From Bacillota bacterium (GTDB lineage Bacteria > Bacillota > UBA4882 > UBA8346): a stretch of DNA of 18,768 nucleotides. The stretch is taken from positions 1 through 18,768 of the forward strand of contig JAEVYU010000043.1 of the NCBI GenBank assembly GCA_023392595.1, given 5' to 3'. The notes under the pieces are model-generated. The model saw only the letters and a program-made list of their open reading frames with translations. It had not been told where the DNA came from and did no database searches. Of the stretch, positions 1 through 7,393 are shown piece by piece. Positions within the stretch are counted from its first letter, which is position 1; each line of letters starts with the position of its first letter. A program made the translations under genes and the position numbers.

Positions 1-124
1 TATTAAGTATTGCCCATAATTTAACGAAGCTTGCAACGATTACAACTTGATATGACCTCTTTTCTATATTTTCATTCTTCATTCGTGGAAAAGGGGCTGT
101 CTCTGATTACTTTTGAGACAGCCC
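1..124 (+). mobile_element. Right end of an IS1182-like insertion sequence (partial)
   Basis: The window opens with a short reading-frame tail ending IAHNLTKLATITT, a pattern like the last residues of DDE transposases. About 60 bases later comes TTTTGAGACAGCCCC (110-124). Read inward from the outside this is GGGGCTGTCTCAAAA, the kind of terminal repeat I associate with IS1182-type elements. The same end carries an inward copy of GGGGCTGTCTC at 93-103, so it folds into a strong hairpin. The family assignment is from memory of such ends and is uncertain; the other end lies outside the window. Confidence 0.45.
3..50 (+). CDS. C-terminal tail of a transposase (partial, enters from the left edge)
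   Basis: The frame starting at base 3 reads LSIAHNLTKLATITT and stops at TGA 48-50. The AHNLxKLA motif is typical of the last helix of IS4/IS1182-type DDE transposases, and the terminal-repeat-like hairpin that follows fits this. Only 15 residues are visible, so neither the catalytic residues nor whether the element is intact can be judged. It could instead be the end of an unrelated gene. Confidence 0.4.
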   Translation, partial: LSIAHNLTKLATITT

Positions 125-131
125 CTTTTTT
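89..131 (+). terminator. Strong hairpin with T-tract at the end of the IS
   Basis: Arms AAAAGGGGCTGTCTC (89-103) and GAGACAGCCCCTTTTT (115-130) pair over about 15 bp around an 11-nt loop and are followed by a T run, giving a textbook Rho-independent terminator. The reverse orientation also ends in T residues, so it may act both ways. The right arm doubles as the putative IS terminal repeat. Confidence 0.75.
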
Positions 132-253
132 ATTTTCATGGAAGCTGACTAGAAAGAAATTCGAAATCAATAAGAAATATAGCTTCATATTTCTTTATCG
201 TAAAATTATCGTAAAATTTCCTTTTGGGGCAAGCCCCCAAGCAATCGGGAATC
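125..253. other. AT-rich non-coding stretch with small repeats
   Basis: No convincing gene. It holds a 9-bp inverted repeat (AAGAAATAT 172-180 with ATATTTCTT 187-195) and a perfect tandem duplication of the 11-mer TTATCGTAAAA (195-205 and 206-216). A GGGG/CCCC mini-hairpin lies near 224-237. Nothing here has an assignable function; it separates the IS end from the minus-strand gene. Confidence 0.5.
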
Positions 254-278
254 AAAAAGGCCCTCAAAGGGCCTTTTT
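254..278 (-). terminator. Bidirectional intrinsic terminator downstream of the 104-aa gene
   Basis: AAAAAGGCCC (254-263) and GGGCCTTTTT (269-278) form a perfect 10-bp stem with a 5-nt loop. A-rich and T-rich flanks make it active in both directions. It lies 11 bases past the stop of the minus-strand gene, which supports that gene being real. Confidence 0.85.
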
Positions 279-289
279 GTCTGGTAAGA

Positions 290-604
290 TTAAGCTTTTT
301 CAACAGTGACTGAAGTGATATCACAATTGGAAAACTCATTACCACTGAAAATGGATTTTTCGTAGGTGCTGTTATTGATGAGTTGAATTTCATAGTTTTG
401 TTCCGAGTTGATAATATGGAGCGTTTTTTCGATTGGGTTATAATTTCTCCAAAAAATCGGCAAACTATCGATAAAATTGAGTGGTAAATGATTCCCGACG
501 ATCGCTTTTTCGATTGCTTTCTCGGGAGTTTCCGACGTTACAACGGCTTCTTTGCTACTCTTATTCCTGTATGTTGCAATAACCTTGAATGTATTGTCTT
601 TCAT
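290..604 (-). CDS. Hypothetical 104-aa protein
   Basis: I do not recognise a family. The protein is soluble-looking, with no signal peptide, membrane segment or cysteine-rich motif. Its first half reads KVIATYRNKSSKEAVV followed by TPEKAIEKAI; this strand plus EKA-rich helix vaguely recalls small DpnD/PcfM-like domains, but that is a guess. Expression signals are good: a promoter with TTGACT and TATCAT spaced by 17 bp (649-677), AAGGAG about 14 nt before the ATG, and an intrinsic terminator just past the stop. It is a monocistronic gene transcribed away from priA. The promoter and terminator are the main reason to believe it, and the long SD spacing is its weak point. Confidence 0.7.
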   Translation of the reverse strand: MKDNTFKVIATYRNKSSKEAVVTSETPEKAIEKAIVGNHLPLNFIDSLPIFWRNYNPIEKTLHIINSEQNYEIQLINNSTYEKSIFSGNEFSNCDITSVTVEKA

Positions 605-640
605 AGTTGTTGGCTGATCTCCTTTTTGATTTACGACTTC

Positions 641-710
641 AACCTAAAATGATATTACATTAACCTCTCGTAGTCAAGTATTGCTCCGGTGAAGGAGGTT
701 TTAGGAGAGG
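641..710. other. Overlapping inverted repeats in the divergent promoter region
   Basis: Several arms can pair: CCTAAAA (643-649) with TTTTAGG (699-705), AACCTC (662-667) with GAGGTT (695-700), and CCTCTC (664-669) with GAGAGG (705-710). They overlap the minus-strand promoter, so they could be an operator or a leader structure. No specific regulator can be named. Confidence 0.35.
649..677 (-). promoter_or_regulatory. SigA-type promoter for the 104-aa minus-strand gene
   Basis: On the minus strand, TTGACT (plus coordinates 672-677) and TATCAT (649-654) are separated by exactly 17 bp, about 45 bases before the start codon. Both hexamers differ from consensus by one base. Confidence 0.6.
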
Positions 711-749
711 GTTGACAACCAACTACCTTGTAAAAAATATCTCAGTTCC

Positions 750-778
750 TTGTTACTCTGAAATTTTTGTTTTATAAT
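750..778 (+). promoter_or_regulatory. SigA-type promoter for the priA operon
   Basis: TTGTTA (750-755) and a perfect TATAAT (773-778) are separated by 17 bp. They lie about 110 bases before the priA start, leaving a leader of roughly 100 nt that contains a mini-ORF. A TTGACA at 712-717 lacks a well-placed -10 partner. Confidence 0.7.
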
Positions 779-853
779 AATAATGAAAGAATTACTTGGA
801 AGGTTATTTTTTAAGTACGGTCCCTTCGGGTAAAACGGAGTATAAGGAGAAGT

Positions 854-889
854 ATGTTTTTTAAACAAGTTGAGGGTTATTTGAATTAA
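854..889 (+). CDS. 11-codon leader ORF overlapping the priA start
   Basis: ATG at 854 follows TAAGGAG with near-ideal spacing and encodes MFFKQVEGYLN. Its stop TAA (887-889) overlaps the priA ATG by one base (TAATG). priA itself has no good Shine-Dalgarno sequence directly upstream, so its translation probably depends on termination-reinitiation after this peptide. The peptide sequence suggests no function of its own. Coding is inferred only from the initiation signals and the overlap. Confidence 0.5.
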   Translation: MFFKQVEGYLN

Positions 890-3342
890 TGAACAATATC
901 ATCGCCAAAGTCTTAGTCACTTCCCAGGCGCAGAATCTGGATCGTCTATTTGATTATGAAGTACCTGAGGTTTTTCAAAAAAACATTCAAATCGGACACC
1001 GGGTTATGGTGCCATTTCAGAATCGGCCCAATGTCGGCTATGTTTGGCAATTTACCGATCAATCCGATTTTAAAAACCTCAAGGCGATTTCGCAGCTTCT
1101 TGATGAATACCCCTTAATCAGTAACACCCATATTGCATTAATCGACTGGCTTTCCGATTATTATTTTTGCAGTCGTGCGGATGTTGTGAAATTATGCCTG
1201 CCTCCGGGCGATAATTTATTGAGGGAAATTTATTACCAGCCTGCGGTGGATATTCAAATGATTGAAACCCAATTAGGTTGGATTTTTTCTGAGGCCCAAG
1301 CCCGGGAAGCAATGGGGATTATAACTACCGGAATCCGGCATGAATGGAATCAAAAACAGTGGAGTAAACAATTCCATTCCTTACCGCAAATCTGGGATTT
1401 TTTAATTCAAAATCAATTATTAAAACGATGTTACCGGATTGCCGACCCCAAGGTCAAAGCCAAAGTATGCAAACTATATCGCTGGGTGGCGCCTGATGTG
1501 GAGGACGGATCGGCAACCGGCCGGCGGGTAAAAAATGCTTTACTGAAAGAGCCTTCGGGATTGACATCAGCCCAACTCTGCGCCACGGCCGAAGTCAGTT
1601 CATCCGTGGTAAAGCGTTTACTGGGCGGAGGTTATATTGATTGTTCCGAAGTCACTACGGATCGAAACCCAGTAGGTTTTGAACAACAAATGGTTGCCAG
1701 AGAAATTGAATTGAGCTCCGAACAAAGGGAAATTTATCATGAAATTTCCGGGGCTGCTGACCGTGGTTTGTTTTTATTACATGGGGTAACCGGCAGCGGT
1801 AAGACCGAAATCTATTTTGAAATGGCTGCGGAAGTGATTGACCATGGCGGCCAGGTATTATATTTGGTGCCGGAAATCGCCTTGACGCCTCAAACTTTGA
1901 AGCGGGCCCGCGACCGTTTTGGAGAACTGGTTGCTCTGCTCCATAGTAACATGTCGGATGGAGAACGGTATGATCAATGGCATCGGGTCAAAGAAAAGAA
2001 GGCCCGCTTTGTTTTGGGAGCCCGTTCCGCTGTTTTTGCCCCATTTGAACAGCTTCAATTGATTATTGTCGACGAGGAACATGAAACTACTTATAAGCAG
2101 GAAGAAAATCCCCGCTATCACATACGGCAGGTGGTGGAGAAGCTGAGGGAGCTAACCGGGGCCAAGGTTATTTTCGGCAGCGCAACTCCTTCGGTGGAAT
2201 CATTTTTTTATGCGCAAAGCGGCAAATATCAATATTTGCATTTAGCGAAGCGGTTTAATCAGAATCCGCTGCCGGCGGTCAAGTTAGTGGATATGCGCCA
2301 GGAAATCAAGGATGGGAACAAAAATGTTCTGAGCCGGGAGCTTTTTACGGCAATTGGGGAGAGCCTGGCCAACCGGGAACAAATTATTCTGCTTTTAAAC
2401 CGGCGTGGTTATTCAACGTTCATTTTATGCCGGGATTGTGGAAAGTCCTTGCGTTGTCCGGCATGTGATGTCGCTTTGACCTATCATTTAAATGAAAAAA
2501 ATTTACGGTGCCATTATTGCGATTATAGGCAACCCGTTCCGGACATCTGCCCTCACTGTCACAGTACGCGCATTCGTTATTTTGGCCATGGGACTCAAAA
2601 ATTAGAGGAAGAATTGGCGCTCAATTTCCCAGCGGCTCATATTTTAAGAATGGATGTGGATTCCACAGCGAAGAAGGGTGCTCACCAGCAGATTTATCAG
2701 CAATTGACTTCGGGTGAGGTTGACATCTTGTTAGGGACTCAAATGATCGCCAAAGGTTTGGATTTACCCAGAGTGACCTTGGTGGGAGTAATTTCGGCCG
2801 ATTCCACTTTGAATATTCCCGATTTTCGGGCGGCGGAGCGCACCTTTCAATTATTAACCCAGGTTGCCGGAAGGGCGGGACGGGGTGAAAAATTGGGGAA
2901 AGTAATTTTTCAGGCATATGACAGTGAACATTACTCTTTAAAGTTTGCCAAAGACCATGATTATGTCGGGTTCTATCAGGAAGAGATCCGGCACCGGGCC
3001 GAACTTTTTTATCCGCCTTACATGGAATTGGTTAAGATCGGTTTTTCCGGCCTGGATGAGCTTAAAGTGGTGACAGCGGCCAACGGGTTTCGTAAAATTC
3101 TTAAAGAAATTGAGGAAAAACTGGCTTTGGAGAACCTTCCTTCCTGTCATATCGAAGTATTGGGGCCCGGTCCTACCTTGATTCCCAAAATTCAAAACAA
3201 CTACCGCTGGCAAATGTTAATCAAGAGCGACCGGGGGGATTTATTGGAACGGATTGTTAAAGAAGCCTGGCAGCAATTTAATCTCCAAAAGCGCCAGGAG
3301 GTTAGGGTGATTAAAGACCGTAACCCCTATTTGGTAGTATAA
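889..3342 (+). CDS. priA: Primosomal protein N' (replication restart helicase PriA)
   Basis: PriA is a superfamily 2, 3'-to-5' DNA helicase that recognises abandoned replication forks and reloads the replicative helicase. At 817 aa it has the normal length for Bacillota. The N-terminal 3'-end-binding domain starts with a typical FDYEVPEVF segment. Walker A is GVTGSGKT (299-306) and the DEAH-type box is DEEH (395-398). The eight zinc-binding cysteines are all present (C514, C517, C523, C526, C541, C544, C554, C557). GTQMIAKGLD (616-625) and QVAGRAGRG (668-676) are helicase motifs V and VI. The start at 889 fits the family N-terminus, although it has only a weak RBS and overlaps a leader ORF. 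It heads the operon with def, def, fmt, a zinc peptidase and rsmB, an order common in Bacillota. Confidence 0.97.
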   Translation: MNNIIAKVLVTSQAQNLDRLFDYEVPEVFQKNIQIGHRVMVPFQNRPNVGYVWQFTDQSDFKNLKAISQLLDEYPLISNTHIALIDWLSDYYFCSRADVVKLCLPPGDNLLREIYYQPAVDIQMIETQLGWIFSEAQAREAMGIITTGIRHEWNQKQWSKQFHSLPQIWDFLIQNQLLKRCYRIADPKVKAKVCKLYRWVAPDVEDGSATGRRVKNALLKEPSGLTSAQLCATAEVSSSVVKRLLGGGYIDCSEVTTDRNPVGFEQQMVAREIELSSEQREIYHEISGAADRGLFLLHGVTGSGKTEIYFEMAAEVIDHGGQVLYLVPEIALTPQTLKRARDRFGELVALLHSNMSDGERYDQWHRVKEKKARFVLGARSAVFAPFEQLQLIIVDEEHETTYKQEENPRYHIRQVVEKLRELTGAKVIFGSATPSVESFFYAQSGKYQYLHLAKRFNQNPLPAVKLVDMRQEIKDGNKNVLSRELFTAIGESLANREQIILLLNRRGYSTFILCRDCGKSLRCPACDVALTYHLNEKNLRCHYCDYRQPVPDICPHCHSTRIRYFGHGTQKLEEELALNFPAAHILRMDVDSTAKKGAHQQIYQQLTSGEVDILLGTQMIAKGLDLPRVTLVGVISADSTLNIPDFRAAERTFQLLTQVAGRAGRGEKLGKVIFQAYDSEHYSLKFAKDHDYVGFYQEEIRHRAELFYPPYMELVKIGFSGLDELKVVTAANGFRKILKEIEEKLALENLPSCHIEVLGPGPTLIPKIQNNYRWQMLIKSDRGDLLERIVKEAWQQFNLQKRQEVRVIKDRNPYLVV

Positions 3343-3372
3343 AGGATTAAATATCGAAGGAGAACTTATAAG

Positions 3373-3807
3373 GTGGCCGTTTTAGAAATTTTAACCTTGG
3401 GCGACCCGAGGTTGCGCCAAAAGGCTAAAGAAATCAGCAAGGTTACCAAGCGACACCGTCTGCTGGCGCGGCAGATGCTGGAAACCATGTATGGCGCTGA
3501 AAATGGTGTGGGACTTGCAGCCCCCCAAGTCGGTATTTCAGAGCGGATGGTGGTTATTGATATCGGCAAGGGGCCGCTTGTTTTAATCAATCCTGTGGTT
3601 GTGGCCAAGGAAGGTAAACGGAAGGAAGTCGAGAGTTGCTTATCCATCCCCGACCGTTGTGAATATGTTACCAGGCCCGATAAAGTCAGTGTCGCTTTTT
3701 TAAACCCGGATGGCAAAAAAATGACCATTCACGGAACCGGCCCCCTGGCAAGGGTGTTGCAGCATGAAATTGACCACTTGGATGGAATTCTTTTCATCGA
3801 TTATTGA
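3373..3807 (+). CDS. def: Peptide deformylase, first tandem copy (variant ESCLS motif)
   Basis: Deformylase removes the formyl group from the N-terminal Met of nascent proteins, using a metal bound by one Cys and two His. At 144 aa the protein carries motif 1 as GVGLAAPQ (45-52) and motif 3 as HEIDH (131-135). Motif 2, normally EGCLS, reads ESCLS (87-91), so the glycine next to the metal-binding Cys is a serine. One extra residue (E43) precedes motif 1. It starts with GTG at 3373, 10 nt after GAAGGAG. Only 30 bases separate it from priA and 55 from a second deformylase about two thirds identical by hand alignment. All metal ligands are kept, so it may be active; the changed motif leaves room for altered activity or specificity. 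Confidence 0.93.
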   Translation: MAVLEILTLGDPRLRQKAKEISKVTKRHRLLARQMLETMYGAENGVGLAAPQVGISERMVVIDIGKGPLVLINPVVVAKEGKRKEVESCLSIPDRCEYVTRPDKVSVAFLNPDGKKMTIHGTGPLARVLQHEIDHLDGILFIDY

Positions 3808-3862
3808 ACGAAGCCGGGCTTGCAGCCCCAATATTTTAATAATACGTAACCGAGGTGTTAAT

Positions 3863-4309
3863 GTGGCCATTTTGAAAATATTGACCGAGGGAACCCCGAT
3901 TTTACGCCAAAAGGCTAAAGAAGTAACTAAAATCACCAAGCGTCAACGGATACTGGTCAGAGATATGCTCGAAACGATGTATAATGCCAATGGTGTGGGG
4001 TTAGCAGCCCCTCAAATCGGAATATCCGATCGTTTAGTGGTGATCGACGTTGGTGAGGGGCCTATCGTACTATTTAACCCGGAAATAACCCTTTGTGAAG
4101 GGGAGAACAAGGATGTGGAAGGGTGTTTATCCATACCGGGCCGTAACGAGTACATTGTCAGAGCCCAAAAGGTCTCCGTATCTTATGTCAATCTGGAGGG
4201 CAAAAGGGTAACGGTCACCGGGGAGGGGTTATTAGCCCGGGCTTTACAACATGAAATCGACCATTTGGATGGTATATTGTTTATCGATTATTTGCCAAAG
4301 GAGAAATAA
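3863..4309 (+). CDS. def: Peptide deformylase, second tandem copy (canonical motifs)
   Basis: Same reaction as the preceding gene. The 148-aa protein has all three canonical motifs: GVGLAAPQ (44-51), EGCLS (86-90) and HEIDH (130-134). The frame is open further upstream, but the protein family begins at MAILKILTEG, so I take GTG 3863, preceded by GAGGTG, as the start. This also matches the start of the neighbouring copy codon for codon. It is 4 bases upstream of fmt, so deformylation and formylation are coupled in one transcript. The tandem pair is best explained by gene duplication. This copy looks like the conventional housekeeping enzyme. Confidence 0.95.
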   Translation: MAILKILTEGTPILRQKAKEVTKITKRQRILVRDMLETMYNANGVGLAAPQIGISDRLVVIDVGEGPIVLFNPEITLCEGENKDVEGCLSIPGRNEYIVRAQKVSVSYVNLEGKRVTVTGEGLLARALQHEIDHLDGILFIDYLPKEK

Positions 4310-4313
4310 AGAC

Positions 4314-5264
4314 TTGCGAATCTTATTTATGGGAACTCCTGGGTTTGCAGGGGTCAGTCTTGAACATTTATTAGGAAGCGGACATGAAATTATCGGCGTT
4401 GTCACTCAACCCGACCGTCCCAAAGGGCGGGGAATGGAGCTCCAATCTTCCGAGGTGAAACAGATTGCATTAAAACATCAAGTACGGGTCTGGCAGCCTG
4501 AAAAAGTTACCGGCCCTGATTTTATTGGGTTATTCAACAGTTTAAATCCGGATTTAGTGGTGGTTGTGGCTTTCGGTCAGAAAATTCCTTCGGAAATTCT
4601 TTTTGGACCCCGCTATGGTTGCGTGAATGTGCATGGTTCGTTGCTGCCCCAATATAGAGGGGCTGCACCGATTCAATGGAGTATTTTGAATGGGGATACT
4701 CAAACCGGTGTCACCACAATGTATATGGATGAAGGATGGGATACGGGGGACATCATTTATCAGGAACAGACGCCGATTGACTTGGATGAAAATTTTGAAA
4801 GCCTTTATGCCCGCTTGGCCGAAATCGGCGGAGCGTTGCTGGTGAAAACGGTGGATGACATTGCTGCGGGCAGGGCGCCTCGCCAAAAGCAAGATCCGGC
4901 TTTGGCAACAATGGCTCCGAAATTAAAACCCGAACAACAACGAATCAATTGGTCGGAGTCTGCCGCTCGGATTCATAATTTAGTCCGGACCCTATCCCCT
5001 CTCCCGGGTGCGGAAACTTATTTGAATAATGAACGTTTTAAAATTATAGAGACTCATATCTCCGATTGTGACGGTTCCAACCCATCGCCGGTTGAACCGG
5101 GGTCGATTTTGCAAATTATCAAGAAACAAGGAATACTGGTAGCTTGCGGCGATGCGTCTTTGTTAATCACCAAAATGCAACCCGCCGGCAAAAGGGCCAT
5201 GACGGCCCAAGAATGCGCCAATGGCCGTTGCTTAAAATGCGGTATGCTTTTTTGTGAAGTGTAA
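4314..5264 (+). CDS. fmt: Methionyl-tRNA formyltransferase
   Basis: Fmt transfers a formyl group from 10-formyl-tetrahydrofolate to Met-tRNAfMet before translation initiation. The 316-aa protein begins RILFMGTPGFAG, the usual Rossmann start, so the TTG at 4314 is chosen; AAAGGAG lies 10 nt before it and overlaps the end of the upstream deformylase. The folate-binding and catalytic region reads VNVHGSLLPQYRGAAPIQ (104-121) with Asn105 and His107, followed by MDEGWDTGD with Asp143 as the third catalytic residue. The C-terminal OB-fold domain follows from about residue 205. The end (GRCLKCGMLF) carries two cysteines, not obviously a metal site. It sits between def and the zinc peptidase in the priA operon. 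Confidence 0.96.
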   Translation: MRILFMGTPGFAGVSLEHLLGSGHEIIGVVTQPDRPKGRGMELQSSEVKQIALKHQVRVWQPEKVTGPDFIGLFNSLNPDLVVVVAFGQKIPSEILFGPRYGCVNVHGSLLPQYRGAAPIQWSILNGDTQTGVTTMYMDEGWDTGDIIYQEQTPIDLDENFESLYARLAEIGGALLVKTVDDIAAGRAPRQKQDPALATMAPKLKPEQQRINWSESAARIHNLVRTLSPLPGAETYLNNERFKIIETHISDCDGSNPSPVEPGSILQIIKKQGILVACGDASLLITKMQPAGKRAMTAQECANGRCLKCGMLFCEV

Positions 5265-5290
5265 AGATTATATTCAAGGAGGAGAAAGCG

Positions 5291-5977
5291 ATGTTTTTCG
5301 ATTGGACCTTTTTTTTATTAATCCCGGCAGTTATTTTAGCAATTTATGCCCAGGTAAAAGTCAAATCAACTTTTAACAAATTTTTGGATGTCCCGGCGGC
5401 TTCCGGAAAGACTGGGGCCCAAGTCGCCCGTGAATTATTGGATGGTAATCATTTGTCCGATGTTCCCATTGAGCTGACACCGGAAACTTTATCGGATCAT
5501 TACGACCCGCGTTCCAGGGTTTTACGGTTATCGCCGGAAGTTTATCATGGCCGATCCCTTGCTTCTTTGGGTGTGGCCGCGCACGAAACCGGACACGCCA
5601 TTCAACATGCTCACGCTTACGTACCGCTTTCCGTCCGCAACGCCATTTTTCCGGTGGCCAGTTTCGGTTCCAATTTAGGCTATATCTTGTTTTTTCTCGG
5701 TTTGGTCTTTGGCGGCAATAAATTCCTGATTGACTTGGGCATCATTTTATTTAGCTTTTTCGTGTTCTTTACAGTCCTAACTCTTCCGGTGGAATTTAAC
5801 GCCAGCAGCCGGGGATTGATGATGTTAACCAGTACCGGTTTCCTGACGCGCGGCGAGGAAGAGGCGGGAGCCCGTAAAGTACTTAGTGCAGCCGCGTTGA
5901 CATATGTAGCCGCCGCTGCCATGGCGATTTTGCAATTGGTGCGAATGTTGTTGCTCAGAGGAAACCGGGATGAGTAA
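5291..5977 (+). CDS. Membrane zinc metallopeptidase, YugP family
   Basis: The 228-aa protein belongs to the neutral zinc metallopeptidase family that includes B. subtilis YugP. It has an N-terminal transmembrane helix (5-22), the zinc site HETGH (98-102) within AAHETGHAIQH, and two hydrophobic segments (about 124-142 and 145-166). A conserved EFNAS (168-172) may give the third ligand, Glu168, and a last membrane helix lies at about 198-222. The topology suggests the active site is near the cytoplasmic membrane. The substrate is not known. The gene has a near-perfect AAGGAGG-type RBS and overlaps the start of rsmB by 8 bases, so the two are translationally coupled. Its place between fmt and rsmB recurs in Clostridia, which hints at a link to ribosome or envelope upkeep, but that is inference. 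Confidence 0.9.
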   Translation: MFFDWTFFLLIPAVILAIYAQVKVKSTFNKFLDVPAASGKTGAQVARELLDGNHLSDVPIELTPETLSDHYDPRSRVLRLSPEVYHGRSLASLGVAAHETGHAIQHAHAYVPLSVRNAIFPVASFGSNLGYILFFLGLVFGGNKFLIDLGIILFSFFVFFTVLTLPVEFNASSRGLMMLTSTGFLTRGEEEAGARKVLSAAALTYVAAAAMAILQLVRMLLLRGNRDE

Positions 5978-7340
5978 AGGTATCAGTGGCCGCAAGTTGG
6001 CCGAACTGGTTTTAAACCGTGTTGAAGGACGGGCCTCCTATTTAAATTTAGCTTTACCGGAAGTATTCCGCGAGCATCCAGAGGCCGAACTGCGTGAACG
6101 GGCTTTTTGCACTGAACTGACCTACGGGGTATACCGGCATCTTTATAAGTTGGATTATTTTTTGGGGCGGCTGCTCAGCCGTCCTTTTGATTCTTTAAAA
6201 ATGCCGGTTCAAAATATCATGCGCATCGCGCTTTATCAATTGATGTATCTACCGGAGATCCCGGCCCGGGCCGTTTGTTTCAGCGCCGTCGAACAAACCA
6301 AGAACTCGCCTTATCAGGGGTTGGCTCCACTAGTGAATGCAGTCATCCGCGCTTATTTAAGAAATAAGGACAAATTGAAACCGCCCAACCGTCGCCTGAA
6401 CTTACTGGAATTTTTGGAGATCGAATACTCTCAGCCCCGCTGGATGATTGAACGGTGGCTTGACCGCTATGGCGAAGCCCGGACGGAACAACTGTTGCAG
6501 GTGAATAATGAGGAGCCTCCGTTAACTTTGCGGTTCAACCAATATCAGGGATCGATCAATGAAGTTTTGGATGAGTTCGATGAGAGCGGCATCAAATATT
6601 CGATGGGGTTGTTCTTACCGGAAGCGATCCAAGTTAAATCGATGTCCGGGCCTTTGGATAAACTTTTGTCCTTTCAAAACGGGAAAGTGTTTGTTCAGGA
6701 TGAAAGCTCAATGCTGGTCGCCCATTTGGTCGCGCCAAAGCCCGGTGAGACTGTCATCGATCTTTGCGCCGCGCCCGGTGGGAAGAGTACGCATATCGCC
6801 GAGTTAATGGCCGATAAAGGCACGATTTGGAGTATTGATGATCATTCTCATAAGATCGATTTAATCACGCAAAATGCTAAACGGTTGAAATTACAAAGTA
6901 TCCGTCCTTATCTGGCCGATGCCCGTAATTTTAAAATTCCGGGGGGAGGGTTTGCCGACGCGGTTTTAGTCGACGTTCCCTGCACCGGAACCGGTGTTTT
7001 AAGGAGGCGGGTCGATGCCCGTTACCGTCGCCAACCGGAAGATATTGAAAATCTCGTCGCCATGCAGCGGGAAATCCTGAGAAATGCCTCGCGGTTGGTC
7101 CGGCCTGGCGGACGTCTGATATACAGCACATGCTCTCTAGAACCGGAAGAGGATAAAGAACAAATTCTGTGGTTTCTTTCCAAACACCCCGATTTTCAGG
7201 CGGTTGATTTTGGGACCTTTTTGCCGGAAATGCCGGTTCGTTATTTGGATGATCCTTGGGATAAGTGGTTGACGATTTTGCCGATATCCGGCGGTGGGGA
7301 CGGCTTTTTTATGTGCAGGATGGAACGGATCATGGCTTGA
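5970..7340 (+). CDS. rsmB: 16S rRNA (cytosine-967-C5)-methyltransferase RsmB
   Basis: RsmB methylates C967 (E. coli numbering) of 16S rRNA using S-adenosylmethionine. The 456-aa protein has the expected two-part build: an N-terminal NusB-like RNA-binding domain (about 5-140) and a Rossmann methyltransferase domain. The SAM loop is DLCAAPGGKSTH (264-275). VDVPCTGTGVLRRR (334-347) holds the general Cys338 of motif IV, and YSTCSLEPEED (385-395) holds the catalytic Cys388 of motif VI. The ATG lies inside the end of the zinc peptidase gene. In many relatives rlmN, a PP2C phosphatase, prkC and rsgA follow rsmB; here the operon ends and a non-coding gap begins. Confidence 0.96.
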   Translation: MSKGISGRKLAELVLNRVEGRASYLNLALPEVFREHPEAELRERAFCTELTYGVYRHLYKLDYFLGRLLSRPFDSLKMPVQNIMRIALYQLMYLPEIPARAVCFSAVEQTKNSPYQGLAPLVNAVIRAYLRNKDKLKPPNRRLNLLEFLEIEYSQPRWMIERWLDRYGEARTEQLLQVNNEEPPLTLRFNQYQGSINEVLDEFDESGIKYSMGLFLPEAIQVKSMSGPLDKLLSFQNGKVFVQDESSMLVAHLVAPKPGETVIDLCAAPGGKSTHIAELMADKGTIWSIDDHSHKIDLITQNAKRLKLQSIRPYLADARNFKIPGGGFADAVLVDVPCTGTGVLRRRVDARYRRQPEDIENLVAMQREILRNASRLVRPGGRLIYSTCSLEPEEDKEQILWFLSKHPDFQAVDFGTFLPEMPVRYLDDPWDKWLTILPISGGGDGFFMCRMERIMA

Positions 7341-7360
7341 AAAATAGTCCTATCCTGGTA

Positions 7361-7387
7361 TTGACAAAAAGGCTATTGGATTATAAA
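7361..7387 (+). promoter_or_regulatory. Possible promoter just after rsmB
   Basis: A perfect TTGACA (7361-7366) is followed 15 bp later by TATAAA (7382-7387). The spacer is shorter than the preferred 17 bp, so strength is doubtful. No gene starts downstream; transcription would run into the hairpin and T-tract at 7553-7577. Confidence 0.4.
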
Positions 7388-7393
7388 ACCAGA

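Noticed and set aside
31..309. 92-codon plus-strand frame at the left edge
   Set aside because: It runs through the IS end, two terminators and AT-rich repeats, has no RBS and no recognisable protein pattern.
712..717. TTGACA as the -35 box of the priA promoter
   Set aside because: No acceptable -10 lies 16-18 bp downstream; TTGTTA/TATAAT at 750-778 is correctly spaced.
6559..6807. 82-codon plus-strand frame inside rsmB
   Set aside because: Shadow of rsmB, which has all methyltransferase motifs in its own frame.
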